The notes beneath the pieces were generated by a model. The model had not been told where the DNA came from. It saw only the letters and a program-made list of their open reading frames with translations, and ran no database searches. 64,000 nt of DNA, taken from positions 186,001 to 250,000 of the forward strand of contig NZ_QZDU01000002.1 in the NCBI RefSeq assembly GCF_009917525.1. Reading direction: 5' to 3'. The position numbers were made by a program, and so were the translations under genes. The number at the start of each line of letters is the position of its first letter. Within the stretch, counting starts at the first letter, position 1. This document shows positions 7,582 to 15,772 of this stretch, piece by piece. The DNA comes from Acutalibacter sp. 1XD8-36. Its GTDB lineage: Bacteria; Bacillota; Clostridia; Oscillospirales; Acutalibacteraceae.

Positions 7582-7614
7582 TGCTAAGTCCCTTCCGAGA
7601 CCTGTTATCTCCCA

Positions 7615-8013
7615 TCATTCAGCCTTTTGTCCCAATGAAATAATTTCACACAAATCGCTCCGTTCCCATTTTAACACCGCATGGATATCACCATTCGAGC
7701 ATTTCTCAGACTCCCTTATCTTCAAAGTTACGCCGGCGTAAACATCCCCCGGCGAAACCTTATCGTAAATATCCTGCTCAGTCTTAAAAGAAATTCTATC
7801 ATAAGATAAATTGAAATCTTCTATAAGCCAATCCTCTAAAGCAACAGTCAGGTAATACTCATCATTATTATGAAACTTTTCAGCAATACTCTCAATGGAA
7901 AGAACCGCTATTGCCTCATGCTCATTCTTTCCCTCACTGCCCACCATAACAAGGCACCCGGTGCCAAATAGAATACAGGCTAGTGCGATAACAGCGATAC
8001 CTATCTTTTTCAC
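7615..8013 (-). CDS. Small secreted or membrane-anchored protein of unknown function
   Basis: A 132-residue protein with a lysine-hydrophobic N-terminus ending in FGTGC, a poor lipobox, so either a lipoprotein or an uncleaved anchor. The rest is soluble, mixed alpha/beta and acidic, with no motif I recognise. The GTG at 8013 is preferred because GAGGTGAGGGG lies seven bases upstream; a GTG at 8028 overlapping the dgkA stop is the alternative. Base composition is visibly more AT-rich than in the flanking era and dgkA genes, suggesting a later insertion into this conserved operon. Confidence 0.65.
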   Translation of the reverse strand: MKKIGIAVIALACILFGTGCLVMVGSEGKNEHEAIAVLSIESIAEKFHNNDEYYLTVALEDWLIEDFNLSYDRISFKTEQDIYDKVSPGDVYAGVTLKIRESEKCSNGDIHAVLKWERSDLCEIISLGQKAE

Positions 8014-8024
8014 AAGAATTCCCC

Positions 8025-8492
8025 TCACCTCTTAACCGGCACCCCAAAAATCAAAACCAAGCTGACCGCCGCCGAGCACCCAAAGGCGCCCAGCTTCCAG
8101 CTTGTCCCAACTATATCCATAACTGCCGCCCACAGCTCCGGGCGCAGGAAAAGTACCCCGCCCGTGAGCGCGGCGAAAATCGCGCACAACAGCACTGCCC
8201 CGGCTGCCAAGTCCTTGACCCTGCCTATCTCCGGGTTACGCTCGCCGCACACATGGTCGCAGAGTTTCTCCAAAGCGGTATTCATGGCCTCTGCCCCTGT
8301 TACAAGCCCAATAGCCAGCAGCAGGCAGGCCAGCTCTCCCGGGGGGAGCTTCATTTTCAGCGCAAAGAACAGCACATATCCGCAGGCTGCCGCGTGTATG
8401 CGCATGTTTCTCTCAGAGCAAAGGCAGAGCCACACCCCTCTCAGGGCGTCCCTAAAGCTGTGCAGTAAGCTTCGTCTTTTCAGAGGCCTCAT
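8025..8492 (-). CDS. dgkA: Diacylglycerol/undecaprenol kinase (DgkA family)
   Basis: Small integral-membrane lipid kinase; in Gram-positives it phosphorylates undecaprenol, recycling the cell-wall carrier. The signature EAMNTALEKLCDHV followed by RVKDLAAGAVLL is clear, and there are three or four membrane helices. Length 155 residues, slightly longer than usual because of a C-terminal hydrophobic extension (helix about residues 130-150). The stop overlaps a GTG of the next gene and the start overlaps the ybeY stop by four bases, so it is tightly coupled in the operon. Confidence 0.93.
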   Translation of the reverse strand: MRPLKRRSLLHSFRDALRGVWLCLCSERNMRIHAAACGYVLFFALKMKLPPGELACLLLAIGLVTGAEAMNTALEKLCDHVCGERNPEIGRVKDLAAGAVLLCAIFAALTGGVLFLRPELWAAVMDIVGTSWKLGAFGCSAAVSLVLIFGVPVKR

Positions 8493-8989
8493 TCTTCCGG
8501 GGCGTAGCTCCCGCTGGCAGGCAGGCCCAGCTCACGCATGACCCGCTCCTCCTTCTCCCGCATACGCACCCGGGCCATACCGCCCTCCTCGTGGTCGTAG
8601 CCCAGAAGGTGCAGCATGGAGTGGGCGGTTAAAAAGCCTATCTCCCGCTCAAAGGTATGCCCATAGGTCTTGGCCTGCTCCATGGCCTTCGGGACGGATA
8701 TGACAATATCCCCCAGAATTTTTGCGCCGGTCTCATGGTTTACGTCGTAGTGGCCCTCCTCGCCCATGGGGAACGACAGCACGTCCGTAACGGAGTCCTT
8801 CTCCCTGTACTGACGGTTCATCTCCCTTATCTGGTCGTTGTCCACAAAGCTCACGCTTATCTCCGCCGGGTCCGGGAAGTCCTCCATCTGGAGCACCGCG
8901 TGACAGCACCTCCGGATCAGCATACGCACCCCGGTGGGCACCCTGACCTGTTTCTGCCGGTTTGAAATGATGACCCTTATCTTCTCCAT
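8489..8989 (-). CDS. ybeY: Endoribonuclease YbeY (16S rRNA maturation)
   Basis: Zinc-dependent single-strand RNase needed for 16S rRNA 3'-end processing and ribosome quality control. The metal motif HSMLHLLGYDHEE (HxxxHxxGxDH) is intact. The TDVLSFPMG segment is also typical of the family. Length 166 residues. It lies between phoH and dgkA in the universal phoH-ybeY order. Start ATG at 8989 with AGAGTAATATGG-type upstream sequence; the Shine-Dalgarno is modest. Confidence 0.97.
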   Translation of the reverse strand: MEKIRVIISNRQKQVRVPTGVRMLIRRCCHAVLQMEDFPDPAEISVSFVDNDQIREMNRQYREKDSVTDVLSFPMGEEGHYDVNHETGAKILGDIVISVPKAMEQAKTYGHTFEREIGFLTAHSMLHLLGYDHEEGGMARVRMREKEERVMRELGLPASGSYAPEE

Positions 8990-9034
8990 ATTACTCTATC
9001 CTTTCCCCGGCAGCCGCCGGCGATTTTTTGTGCC

Positions 9035-9994
<960 letters not shown>

Positions 9995-10052
9995 TTCGTG
10001 TAAATACCTCTCGCGGTCCGTTTTTTGTCTGGCGTCTTTCCTGATTTAATGT

Positions 10053-10082
10053 ATTATACCATAAACTGCCCCCAAAGTTCAA
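10053..10082 (-). promoter_or_regulatory. Internal promoter for phoH-ybeY-dgkA-era
   Basis: On the minus strand TTGAAC (10077-10082) and TATAAT (10053-10058) are 18 bases apart. It would give vegetative expression of housekeeping genes that sit behind sporulation genes. Confidence 0.7.
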
Positions 10083-10130
10083 GCCCAAACTATATGAAAA
10101 TGCCCCAAAATTTCATTAAATTGTTTGGGC
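10083..10130 (-). promoter_or_regulatory. Nested dyad between yqfD and the phoH promoter
   Basis: GCCCAAAC (10083-10090) pairs with GTTTGGGC (10123-10130), and ATGAAA pairs with TTTCAT inside. It starts at the yqfD stop codon and ends at the phoH -35 box. It may terminate or attenuate the sporulation transcript, or bind a regulator; no strong T run follows. Confidence 0.45.
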
Positions 10131-11329
10131 TATTCCACCAGGATTTTCTGCACCAGCCCTATCTCCTCCCAGCAGCGGCACCGGGCGGACAGTATGCAGA
10201 GCCCATCGGAGAAGTGAAATTCCAGTTCCTCCTCCTTCACACTGCTCCCCTTTGGCAGCTCTGTCCTCTGGGCCTCCCGGAGCTTTCTCAGAGCCGCGGC
10301 CCTGAGCTCCTCCTCATTGAGCATCCGCCTCCCAATTTCAAGGAAGGCCTCTGTGCGGCGCTCCACAGTTATGGGCAGGGGGGTCCCAAGTACATTGGCC
10401 TGCCACCTGTCATACCATACCCTCATATCCCCCTGGCTTTTGGCCGTAAGTCCCAGGGGCATCCGCACCCCCAGCACCTCCAGCCATAGCGACGACCTGC
10501 GCCCGGTCTCAACCGGCTCCTCTATAGTGCCGCTCACCTGCACGGTGAACTCCCTGACGGTCTCGGCAATGACGCTTCCCCTGGCGGCCCCGGCCCTTCT
10601 GTATGGCTCAGTCCTGGAGCCCCAGGGGTCCAGCTCCTCCTCATAGAGCCCGGCTATAAGCAGCTGCCCCGGGGTGACCGGCTCCCCCAGCTTCACCTCC
10701 GGCCGGCCCTCCCTGGCCTCAATTTTAACTATTTTGCCGGCTCTCAGCGCCACTATATTTGATAGCTCCTCCTTGTCCTCAATCTCTGGCTTCTTTGTGC
10801 CCTCCTTCACCGCCACCTCTGCAAAGCACCCATCTGTGTTCACGCTCACCCAGCTTAGCTCCGGCAGCAGGGTCTGTATTATCCCCTCAGGATTCCCGGC
10901 CCGCATTGACTCCCTGTCTGCTCCAACATATACTCCCCCTTCCATGGCTGCCTCCAGGACCTGGCTTGGCAGCAGGTCCTCTATGCCTGAAACGGATACC
11001 CCCCATACAAACCCCGACAGAAACCGAAAAAGGGCTATGCCCAGAAACGCCCCCAGTATCAGTCCCTTCCGCGCCCAAAGGCGCATAAGCTGAAACGGCA
11101 GCCCCCTCTTCCTGGTTATCCTCCCCGAGGCCCCGCAGCGCCTGAACAGGGGCCGGAGCCGTTTATATCCACCGGGCTTTACCCGGGCCACAGCCTTCCC
11201 CTGGCGCCTGCCAAAGCCCCACAGCCCCATGCCCCGCTTTGCCGCCATAGTAAACAGCCTTGCGCCGTCTCCCTCCACCCAGAATTCCACATAGCCCGAC
11301 AGCCAGTGGTATATACGCTCTATCATCAC
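10130..11329 (-). CDS. yqfD: Sporulation protein YqfD
   Basis: Sporulation-specific membrane protein expressed in the mother cell; in Bacillus it is needed for efficient engulfment-stage sporulation. Residues 1-80 are cytoplasmic and basic, a membrane helix lies near 90-110 (LGIALFRFLSGFVWGVSV), followed by a FtsQ/POTRA-like extracytoplasmic part including VKEGTKKPEIEDKEELSNIVALRAGKI, a hallmark stretch. Length 399 residues, normal. It follows yqfC by seven bases. The start ATG has a second in-frame ATG next to it (11326); GGGGTGGTG lies upstream. Confidence 0.95.
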   Translation of the reverse strand: MMIERIYHWLSGYVEFWVEGDGARLFTMAAKRGMGLWGFGRRQGKAVARVKPGGYKRLRPLFRRCGASGRITRKRGLPFQLMRLWARKGLILGAFLGIALFRFLSGFVWGVSVSGIEDLLPSQVLEAAMEGGVYVGADRESMRAGNPEGIIQTLLPELSWVSVNTDGCFAEVAVKEGTKKPEIEDKEELSNIVALRAGKIVKIEAREGRPEVKLGEPVTPGQLLIAGLYEEELDPWGSRTEPYRRAGAARGSVIAETVREFTVQVSGTIEEPVETGRRSSLWLEVLGVRMPLGLTAKSQGDMRVWYDRWQANVLGTPLPITVERRTEAFLEIGRRMLNEEELRAAALRKLREAQRTELPKGSSVKEEELEFHFSDGLCILSARCRCWEEIGLVQKILVE

Positions 11330-11336
11330 ACCACCC

Positions 11337-11579
11337 CTAGTAACTGTACTCCAGTCCCATTATCACGCCCTCTATCATGGCAGAGCTCTGGGTGAGCTTT
11401 GTGAGCCGCAGCCTGCGGCCTGTAATGCGCACGGTCAGCCGCCCGGTGCGCAGCACCACCCGCTCCTCGTCGTAGTCCACAATGCCGTCACATCCGTCCA
11501 CTACCGCGCTGCGGTTGCCGGTGACGGATATGACCGCCCCGCCTGTGGGCCTATGCTCCCTGCCCTCATTAATCTCCAT
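11337..11579 (-). CDS. yqfC: Sporulation protein YqfC (YabP family)
   Basis: Small beta-rich protein of 80 residues in the YabP/YqfC family, part of the sigma-E sporulation regulon in Bacillus. The core VISVTGNRSAVVDGCDGIVDYDEERVVLRTG and the C-terminal RLRLTKLTQSSAMIEGVI are recognisable as the family pattern. The start overlaps the end of ylbJ by 11 bases and yqfD follows directly, so the three sporulation genes form one transcription unit. Its biochemical role is not known. Confidence 0.92.
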   Translation of the reverse strand: MEINEGREHRPTGGAVISVTGNRSAVVDGCDGIVDYDEERVVLRTGRLTVRITGRRLRLTKLTQSSAMIEGVIMGLEYSY

Positions 11580-12654
11580 TCTGGCACCCCCTTCCGGCCC
11601 TGCCCCCGGCTATCAGCAGGAACGCCGCACACATCAACAGCAACGAAGCTCCACCCATCCAACCGCCTGGACTCAGCGCCGCTTTATAGGCCCCTGCCAT
11701 GGTCTCAACCGCGCCCCCGGGCATGATTTTTCCTAAAAGCTCAAAGCATACGACTGCCAGCAGGCCGTGGATAAACCGGTAGAGGAAGAATACCGGCAGC
11801 TTCACCGGCAGCTCCCGAAACAGGGAGAATACCTGAATATGCACGCAGAGCCCCCCGAAGGCCAGCCCGAAGGCGAAGAACCCTGCCCCCACTCCCAGCG
11901 CCCGGGCGTCCCCTGTGCCGCCGGTGACCTCCAGCAGAAACGACAGCGACGCCGCCCACTGCTGGGGGGTGAATATCCCCACTCTTGTAAGCATCTTCAC
12001 TGCCTGCTGGAATATCCCTCCGGCATGGAGCACCGCTGTAAACCCGGCGAACAGCACTATGCATGCGCACATAATAAGCACGCTTTTAGAAGCGTCCGCT
12101 ACCGAGCGGGTCAGCGCATGGGAGCCGCCTGGCACGCCCCCATGCTCCTCCTGCTTTTGCGGTACCGGAGCGCGCAGACCTGTGAGCACTCCCATAAGTA
12201 TTGCCGGTATTGTAACCGAAAGGAACAGCCGCCAGCCTATACCGGTGCTCCCAAACACCCCCAGTCCCAGATACGTCACCGTAAAGGCCAGCCCGGGATT
12301 CACACAGAACAAGAGCATTCTCCCCGCCTGGGGCCCTGTAATCCTGCCCTCCGACAAGAGCAGTGAGGCCCCCTTTGCCCCGGCAGGGTATCCGCCTATA
12401 AGACTCATAAGCACCGGCACGGCACAGCATCCCGGCAGCTTGAACACATGCCTGGTCACAAGGTCCAGGGGCCTGCCCAGAGTCACCGCCGCCCTGGAGC
12501 TCACGGCATAGCTGGTAAGGGCCATAAAGGGGAACAGCGACGGCACCAGCACTGTCAGGCAGTATGTGACAGAGGACGCCACAGAGGACTGGACGGCCCC
12601 GGGGTACAGCAGCAGGCAGAGCATAAGGGCGATAAAGGCTACGGCGCTGAGCAT
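11569..12654 (-). CDS. ylbJ: Sporulation integral membrane protein YlbJ
   Basis: Polytopic membrane protein of 361 residues needed for spore cortex formation in Bacillus; related to nucleoside-recognition/gate domains. About eight hydrophobic segments are visible; the family motifs SLFPFMALTSYAVSS, LIGGYPAGAKGASLL and LLFCVNPGLAFT are present. AAAGGAG lies before the ATG. It is the first gene of the operon with yqfC and yqfD; in Bacillus ylbJ is unlinked to yqfCD, whereas their grouping is usual in Clostridia. A sigma-E-like promoter lies just upstream. Confidence 0.93.
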   Translation of the reverse strand: MLSAVAFIALMLCLLLYPGAVQSSVASSVTYCLTVLVPSLFPFMALTSYAVSSRAAVTLGRPLDLVTRHVFKLPGCCAVPVLMSLIGGYPAGAKGASLLLSEGRITGPQAGRMLLFCVNPGLAFTVTYLGLGVFGSTGIGWRLFLSVTIPAILMGVLTGLRAPVPQKQEEHGGVPGGSHALTRSVADASKSVLIMCACIVLFAGFTAVLHAGGIFQQAVKMLTRVGIFTPQQWAASLSFLLEVTGGTGDARALGVGAGFFAFGLAFGGLCVHIQVFSLFRELPVKLPVFFLYRFIHGLLAVVCFELLGKIMPGGAVETMAGAYKAALSPGGWMGGASLLLMCAAFLLIAGGRAGRGCQNGD

Positions 12655-12687
12655 ACGGCGGCTCCTTTCGTCTGGTTATTCTCCAAA

Positions 12688-12717
12688 ATCATATGAAACG
12701 CGCCATCAGTATATGAC
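12688..12717 (-). promoter_or_regulatory. Sigma-E-like promoter of ylbJ-yqfC-yqfD
   Basis: On the minus strand GTCATATA (12710-12717) and CATATGAT (12688-12695) are 14 bases apart, close to the Bacillus sigma-E pattern GTCATATT-N14-CATACAAT (7 of 8 and 6 of 8). It ends about 34 bases before the ylbJ ATG. The downstream genes are sigma-E dependent in Bacillus, which supports it. Confidence 0.6.
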
Positions 12718-12729
12718 CTCAAAAAGCCC

Positions 12730-12758
12730 TTGCAAAACCCATTGCCTTGCTGTATACT
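12730..12758 (+). promoter_or_regulatory. Promoter of the Cys-rich hypothetical gene
   Basis: TTGCAA (12730-12735) and TATACT (12753-12758) with 17-base spacing. It places transcription start near 12765, which rules out an in-frame ATG at 12747 as the start of the following gene. Confidence 0.6.
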
Positions 12759-12785
12759 ATAAATCAAAGCGTCTCCAAAGGAATG

Positions 12786-13211
12786 ATGAATTTGAGCAAG
12801 AAAGACACGCCGCTATTCGGCTCCGGCGTTACGCCTTCATGCGAATACTGCGAGCATAACCTCTCCCCAGGCGGCCCCCCTGCCTGCCGCCTGGGTCTTC
12901 TGCCCGAGGACGGCATAGACGAGGCCGCCTTCGACGCCGCCTTCGACCAGTCCTACGACAGGGGCACCCTGTACTCACGCAACAGCGCCGAGGAAAATTC
13001 CGGCAAAGTGAAAAAGGAAAAGCCCAAGAGCAAATTTCAGCAGAAGGCTGAGCAGAGGGCCAAGGATAAGGCCCGGGAGAAGGCAAAGCGCCAGCGAAAG
13101 CGCATGGTGGTGAACGGCCCCTGCAAGTCCTTTAAGTATGACCCCTTCCTGCGCAAGCCCCATGCACCCCCTTCCCTGCCGGAGTTTGATCCGGATGAGT
13201 TTAAGCTATAA
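12786..13211 (+). CDS. Conserved hypothetical protein with CEYCEH motif and long basic helix
   Basis: About 141 residues. An N-terminal CEYCEH plus a later Cys (PPACRLG) suggests a metal site. A Glu/Lys/Arg-rich stretch of about 40 residues is predicted to form one charged helix. The C-terminal PCKSFKYDPFLRKP carries another conserved-looking Cys. This arrangement occurs in uncharacterised clostridial proteins; I assign no function. The start is uncertain among ATG 12783, ATG 12786 and TTG 12792, all close behind AAAGGA; an ATG at 12747 lies upstream of the -10 box. A near-perfect hairpin terminator follows the stop codon. Confidence 0.75.
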   Translation: MNLSKKDTPLFGSGVTPSCEYCEHNLSPGGPPACRLGLLPEDGIDEAAFDAAFDQSYDRGTLYSRNSAEENSGKVKKEKPKSKFQQKAEQRAKDKAREKAKRQRKRMVVNGPCKSFKYDPFLRKPHAPPSLPEFDPDEFKL

Positions 13212-13254
13212 ATAATAAGAATCCCCCGGTTTTACCGGGGGATTCTTATTATTT
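13210..13254. terminator. Bidirectional terminator between converging genes
   Basis: A perfect 20-bp inverted repeat (13210-13229 with 13235-13254; inner part GAATCCCCCGG/CCGGGGGATTC) around a TTTTA loop, with AT-rich outer arms that supply a U-rich tail in both directions. It serves the hypothetical gene on the plus strand and the MATE gene on the minus strand. Confidence 0.92.
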
Positions 13255-13329
13255 ATCCGTCACTTTTATGTCAATGATGCCCAGGTCTGCAAATAGCGCA
13301 TCGCCACTGGAAGTGACATTATAATTCAT
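13249..13329 (-). CDS. Possible 26-residue peptide coupled to the MATE gene
   Basis: ATG at 13327-13329, two bases after the MATE stop codon; TAA at 13249-13251 inside the terminator stem. The product begins MNYNVTSSGDALFADLG and ends IKVTDK, polar and without a membrane segment. GAAGG lies about 11 bases upstream, inside the MATE coding end, so translation could be by coupling. It may equally be a chance ORF or the residual tail of a lost gene. Confidence 0.3.
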   Translation of the reverse strand: MNYNVTSSGDALFADLGIIDIKVTDK

Positions 13330-13331
13330 GC

Positions 13332-14678
13332 TTATATTACCTTCATATCCCGCCATTTACCTCCCCGCCAGCGCATGGCATAGACCACGGCCCGGAATCC
13401 CCAGTCCAGCATAGCCATGGATATCCAGATACCGACGGCGCCCAGCTCCAGCACTGTCGACAGCAGGTAGGCCCCGCCGAACCTGAACACCCACATGGAG
13501 ACGACGGACATTATCATCGGGTATTTCACGTCCCCAGCGGCGCGAAGGGCCGCCGCCTGTACAAAGGACAGGGGCCAGAATGTGACGGCGCCGATAGTAT
13601 GCCAAAGGAACATGGAGCCGATTAAGGCGGTGGTTTCAGCGCTCAGGGCGTAGAGCCCCAGAATCAGCGGCAGGCCCAGGTACATGAGGGCTCCCAGCCC
13701 AAGGTTTGCCAGCATGGTAAACAGGATAAGCCTGCGGTTATAGTATCTGGCCTGCTCAAACTCGCCGGCCCCCACACACCGGGCTATCACTGTAACGATA
13801 GCAAGCTGCATCGCGCCGCCGGGGATGACCTCGATAATGGCAAGGGTCTGGGTTACTGCGTTAGCGGTAATTGCCGTGGTGCCGAAGGTTGCCGCAAGTC
13901 CCAGCAGGACGATTTTCCCCAGCTGGAATATGCCGTTTTCAATGCCGCCGGGAATGCCCACCCGGGCAATCTGCTTTACCATCCGCCAGTCAAACCTGTG
14001 GAAAAAGGAGCGCTTTATGGACAGCTCCTGCCTCTGGTCCAGCAGCAGGGCGATGATGAGAATAGCCGCCACCCATCTGGCCGCCAGCGTGGAGATAGCC
14101 GCCCCCGCCGCGCCCATAGAAAAGCCGTAAATCAGCAGGGCGTTGCCGGCGCAGTTTAGGGCGTTCATCAGCAGCGATATCTTCGTGGTGGTCTTCGTGT
14201 CGCCTATGGTGCGGAAAACAGCGGTCCCGGCATTAAAAATGGCGATAGCCGGTATGGAAAAGGCGGTGTAAAAAAGGTAATCCCGGGCGGAAGCCGCCAC
14301 GTCAGCCGCAATCTCACCGAACAGCCTGCCCACAATCCAGCCGGACATTGCAAACACCAGCACAGTCACCGCCGCCGAGATAAGCCCATTTATCCAGACC
14401 AGTTCTCCTGCGGCCCGCTTTGCGCTCTCCCTGTCGCCAATGCCCAGGTACTGCCCGGCTACCACCGCGCCCCCTGCCGCCATAGCGGAGAATATGTAGA
14501 TAATCAGCGCCATCACCGTGTCGATTAGGGATACCCCGGACACCGCCGCCTCACCCGCGCTGGACACCATCACCGAGTCTATCATGCCCACTATCAGGGA
14601 GAGCGCGCTCTCAATGACAAGGGGGATTATAAGGGCCAGCAGCGCCCTGTTTGTAAACAGCCGTTTCTCTTTCTCCAT
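13332..14678 (-). CDS. MATE-family multidrug/sodium efflux transporter
   Basis: Exports cationic drugs or metabolites using a Na+ or H+ gradient. The 448-residue protein has about 12 hydrophobic segments in two homologous halves, opening with RALLALIIPLVIESALSLIVGMIDSVMVS, typical of the DinF/NorM-like MATE families. The ATG at 14678 follows GGGAGG by nine bases; longer readings upstream would run into the promoter region. It is divergent from a LysR-type regulator, 112 bases away, which probably controls it. Its own -35 element is weak while the -10 (TATAAT at 14710-14715) is perfect, as in activator-dependent promoters. Confidence 0.93.
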   Translation of the reverse strand: MEKEKRLFTNRALLALIIPLVIESALSLIVGMIDSVMVSSAGEAAVSGVSLIDTVMALIIYIFSAMAAGGAVVAGQYLGIGDRESAKRAAGELVWINGLISAAVTVLVFAMSGWIVGRLFGEIAADVAASARDYLFYTAFSIPAIAIFNAGTAVFRTIGDTKTTTKISLLMNALNCAGNALLIYGFSMGAAGAAISTLAARWVAAILIIALLLDQRQELSIKRSFFHRFDWRMVKQIARVGIPGGIENGIFQLGKIVLLGLAATFGTTAITANAVTQTLAIIEVIPGGAMQLAIVTVIARCVGAGEFEQARYYNRRLILFTMLANLGLGALMYLGLPLILGLYALSAETTALIGSMFLWHTIGAVTFWPLSFVQAAALRAAGDVKYPMIMSVVSMWVFRFGGAYLLSTVLELGAVGIWISMAMLDWGFRAVVYAMRWRGGKWRDMKVI

Positions 14679-14709
14679 TTTAATCTGCCTCCCATGCTTT
14701 CTGTGTTTA

Positions 14710-14715
14710 ATTATA
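14710..14715 (-). promoter_or_regulatory. -10 element of the MATE promoter
   Basis: TATAAT on the minus strand, with a poor -35 (TTCCAT) 17 bases upstream. A GGAAGTTTCC dyad (14735-14744) covers that -35 region. This layout suggests activation by the divergent LysR-type regulator. Confidence 0.5.
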
Positions 14716-14727
14716 GCCCAGTCTTCC

Positions 14728-14756
14728 TTGACATGGAAGTTTCCTTTTGGTACAAT
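14728..14756 (+). promoter_or_regulatory. Promoter of the LysR-type gene
   Basis: Perfect TTGACA (14728-14733) and TACAAT (14751-14756) with 17-base spacing; transcription should begin near 14763. Confidence 0.8.
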
Positions 14757-14759
14757 ACT

Positions 14760-14776
14760 TGAAACAAAAAGTTTCA
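14760..14776. promoter_or_regulatory. Candidate LysR-type operator
   Basis: TGAAAC-AAAAA-GTTTCA, a perfect 6-bp dyad with 5-base centre, spanning the predicted start site of the LysR gene. Its position suits autorepression; the related GGAAGTTTCC dyad 16 bases upstream could be the activation half of the site. Confidence 0.5.
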
Positions 14777-14790
14777 GCAAGAGGGATTTT

Positions 14791-15705
14791 ATGGTGGATA
14801 AGGCACTGGAAATCTTTAGGGTAACCGCAGACTGCGGCAGCTTTTCCAAGGCTGCCGTGAAGCTGTATATCACCCATACGGCGGTTATAAAGCAGTTAAA
14901 TAATCTGGAGGAGCGCATTGGCGTCCGACTTTTTGAGCGCTCCACCCATGGGGTAAGGCTGACTCCCGCCGGAGAGGTTTTTTACCGTGAGTCAGTGGAG
15001 CTGACGCGGCTCTCCCAGGAGGCGGTGAAGCGTGTCCGCGCGGCGGGCCAGCCGGAGCAGGCGGTCCTTCGGGTGGGCACCTCGGCACTGTCCCCATGCC
15101 GGGATTTTCTGGAATTTTGGCAGGGGCACGAGGGCGGTACAGTCCGGTTTCACTTCCAGATAATCCCATTCTCCGACGACCGCAGGCGCTATGAGCACCT
15201 AGGCCGGGACTTTGACTTTCTTGTTGGGCCGCACGATTACCCTGCAATAGACGGCAGATACCGGTTTACTCCAGTCGGACACTATAGGTTTTCCCTGCTT
15301 ATGGACCGCGGGCACCCGCTGGCAAAGAGAAGGTCCCTGAAATTCAGGGACCTTGCCGGTGAGACTGTAATGATTATGAAGCCTGGCACAAGCCCTGTAA
15401 ACGACAGTATGCGGGCGGCGCTGACGGCTGAGCTGCCCCAGGCAGCCATTGAGGACATCCAGCCTATCTACAATATGGACACCTTTAACCTCTGTGCGGA
15501 AAGCGGCGCGCTGCTGCTTGCCCCGGAGTGCTGGAGGCATACCCATCCCGCGCTGGCGGCTGTGCCGCTGGAGGAGGATTTTTCCATTGAGTATGGGGTA
15601 ATTGCCTGCCGGGCGCCGGGCGGGGATATGGAAAGGTTTTTGGAAGACCTTGAAGATAAGCTTCTGTCCTGCAATTCACCCGGCCCGCAAAATCCAACTC
15701 CTTGA
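14791..15705 (+). CDS. LysR-family transcriptional regulator
   Basis: A 304-residue LTTR: N-terminal winged helix-turn-helix (residues 1-65, SFSKAAVKLYITHTAVIKQLNNLEERIGVRLFERS), linker helix, then a periplasmic-binding-protein-like effector domain (about 90-300). The second HTH part deviates from the common S-Q-P/S-A-(V/L)-S-x-Q-I (here THTAVIKQL) but keeps the hydrophobic pattern. Start ATG 14791 after GAGGGA; longer upstream readings would begin within the divergent MATE gene. Divergent orientation predicts that it regulates the MATE exporter in response to an unknown small molecule. Confidence 0.92.
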   Translation: MVDKALEIFRVTADCGSFSKAAVKLYITHTAVIKQLNNLEERIGVRLFERSTHGVRLTPAGEVFYRESVELTRLSQEAVKRVRAAGQPEQAVLRVGTSALSPCRDFLEFWQGHEGGTVRFHFQIIPFSDDRRRYEHLGRDFDFLVGPHDYPAIDGRYRFTPVGHYRFSLLMDRGHPLAKRRSLKFRDLAGETVMIMKPGTSPVNDSMRAALTAELPQAAIEDIQPIYNMDTFNLCAESGALLLAPECWRHTHPALAAVPLEEDFSIEYGVIACRAPGGDMERFLEDLEDKLLSCNSPGPQNPTP

Positions 15706-15739
15706 CAGTCTCCGGCTCGTCAATGCCCCAAAAGCTCTC

Positions 15740-15772
15740 ATTGGCGGGGAGCTAGCCAAGCTCCCGCCCAAT
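15740..15772 (-). terminator. Probable terminator overlapping the GH18 stop codon
   Basis: Arms ATTGGCGGGGAGCT and AGCTCCCGCCCAAT pair at 12 of 14 positions around a 5-base loop that contains the stop codon of the minus-strand gene. GAGAGCTTTT follows on the minus strand, a modest U tract. Confidence 0.5.
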
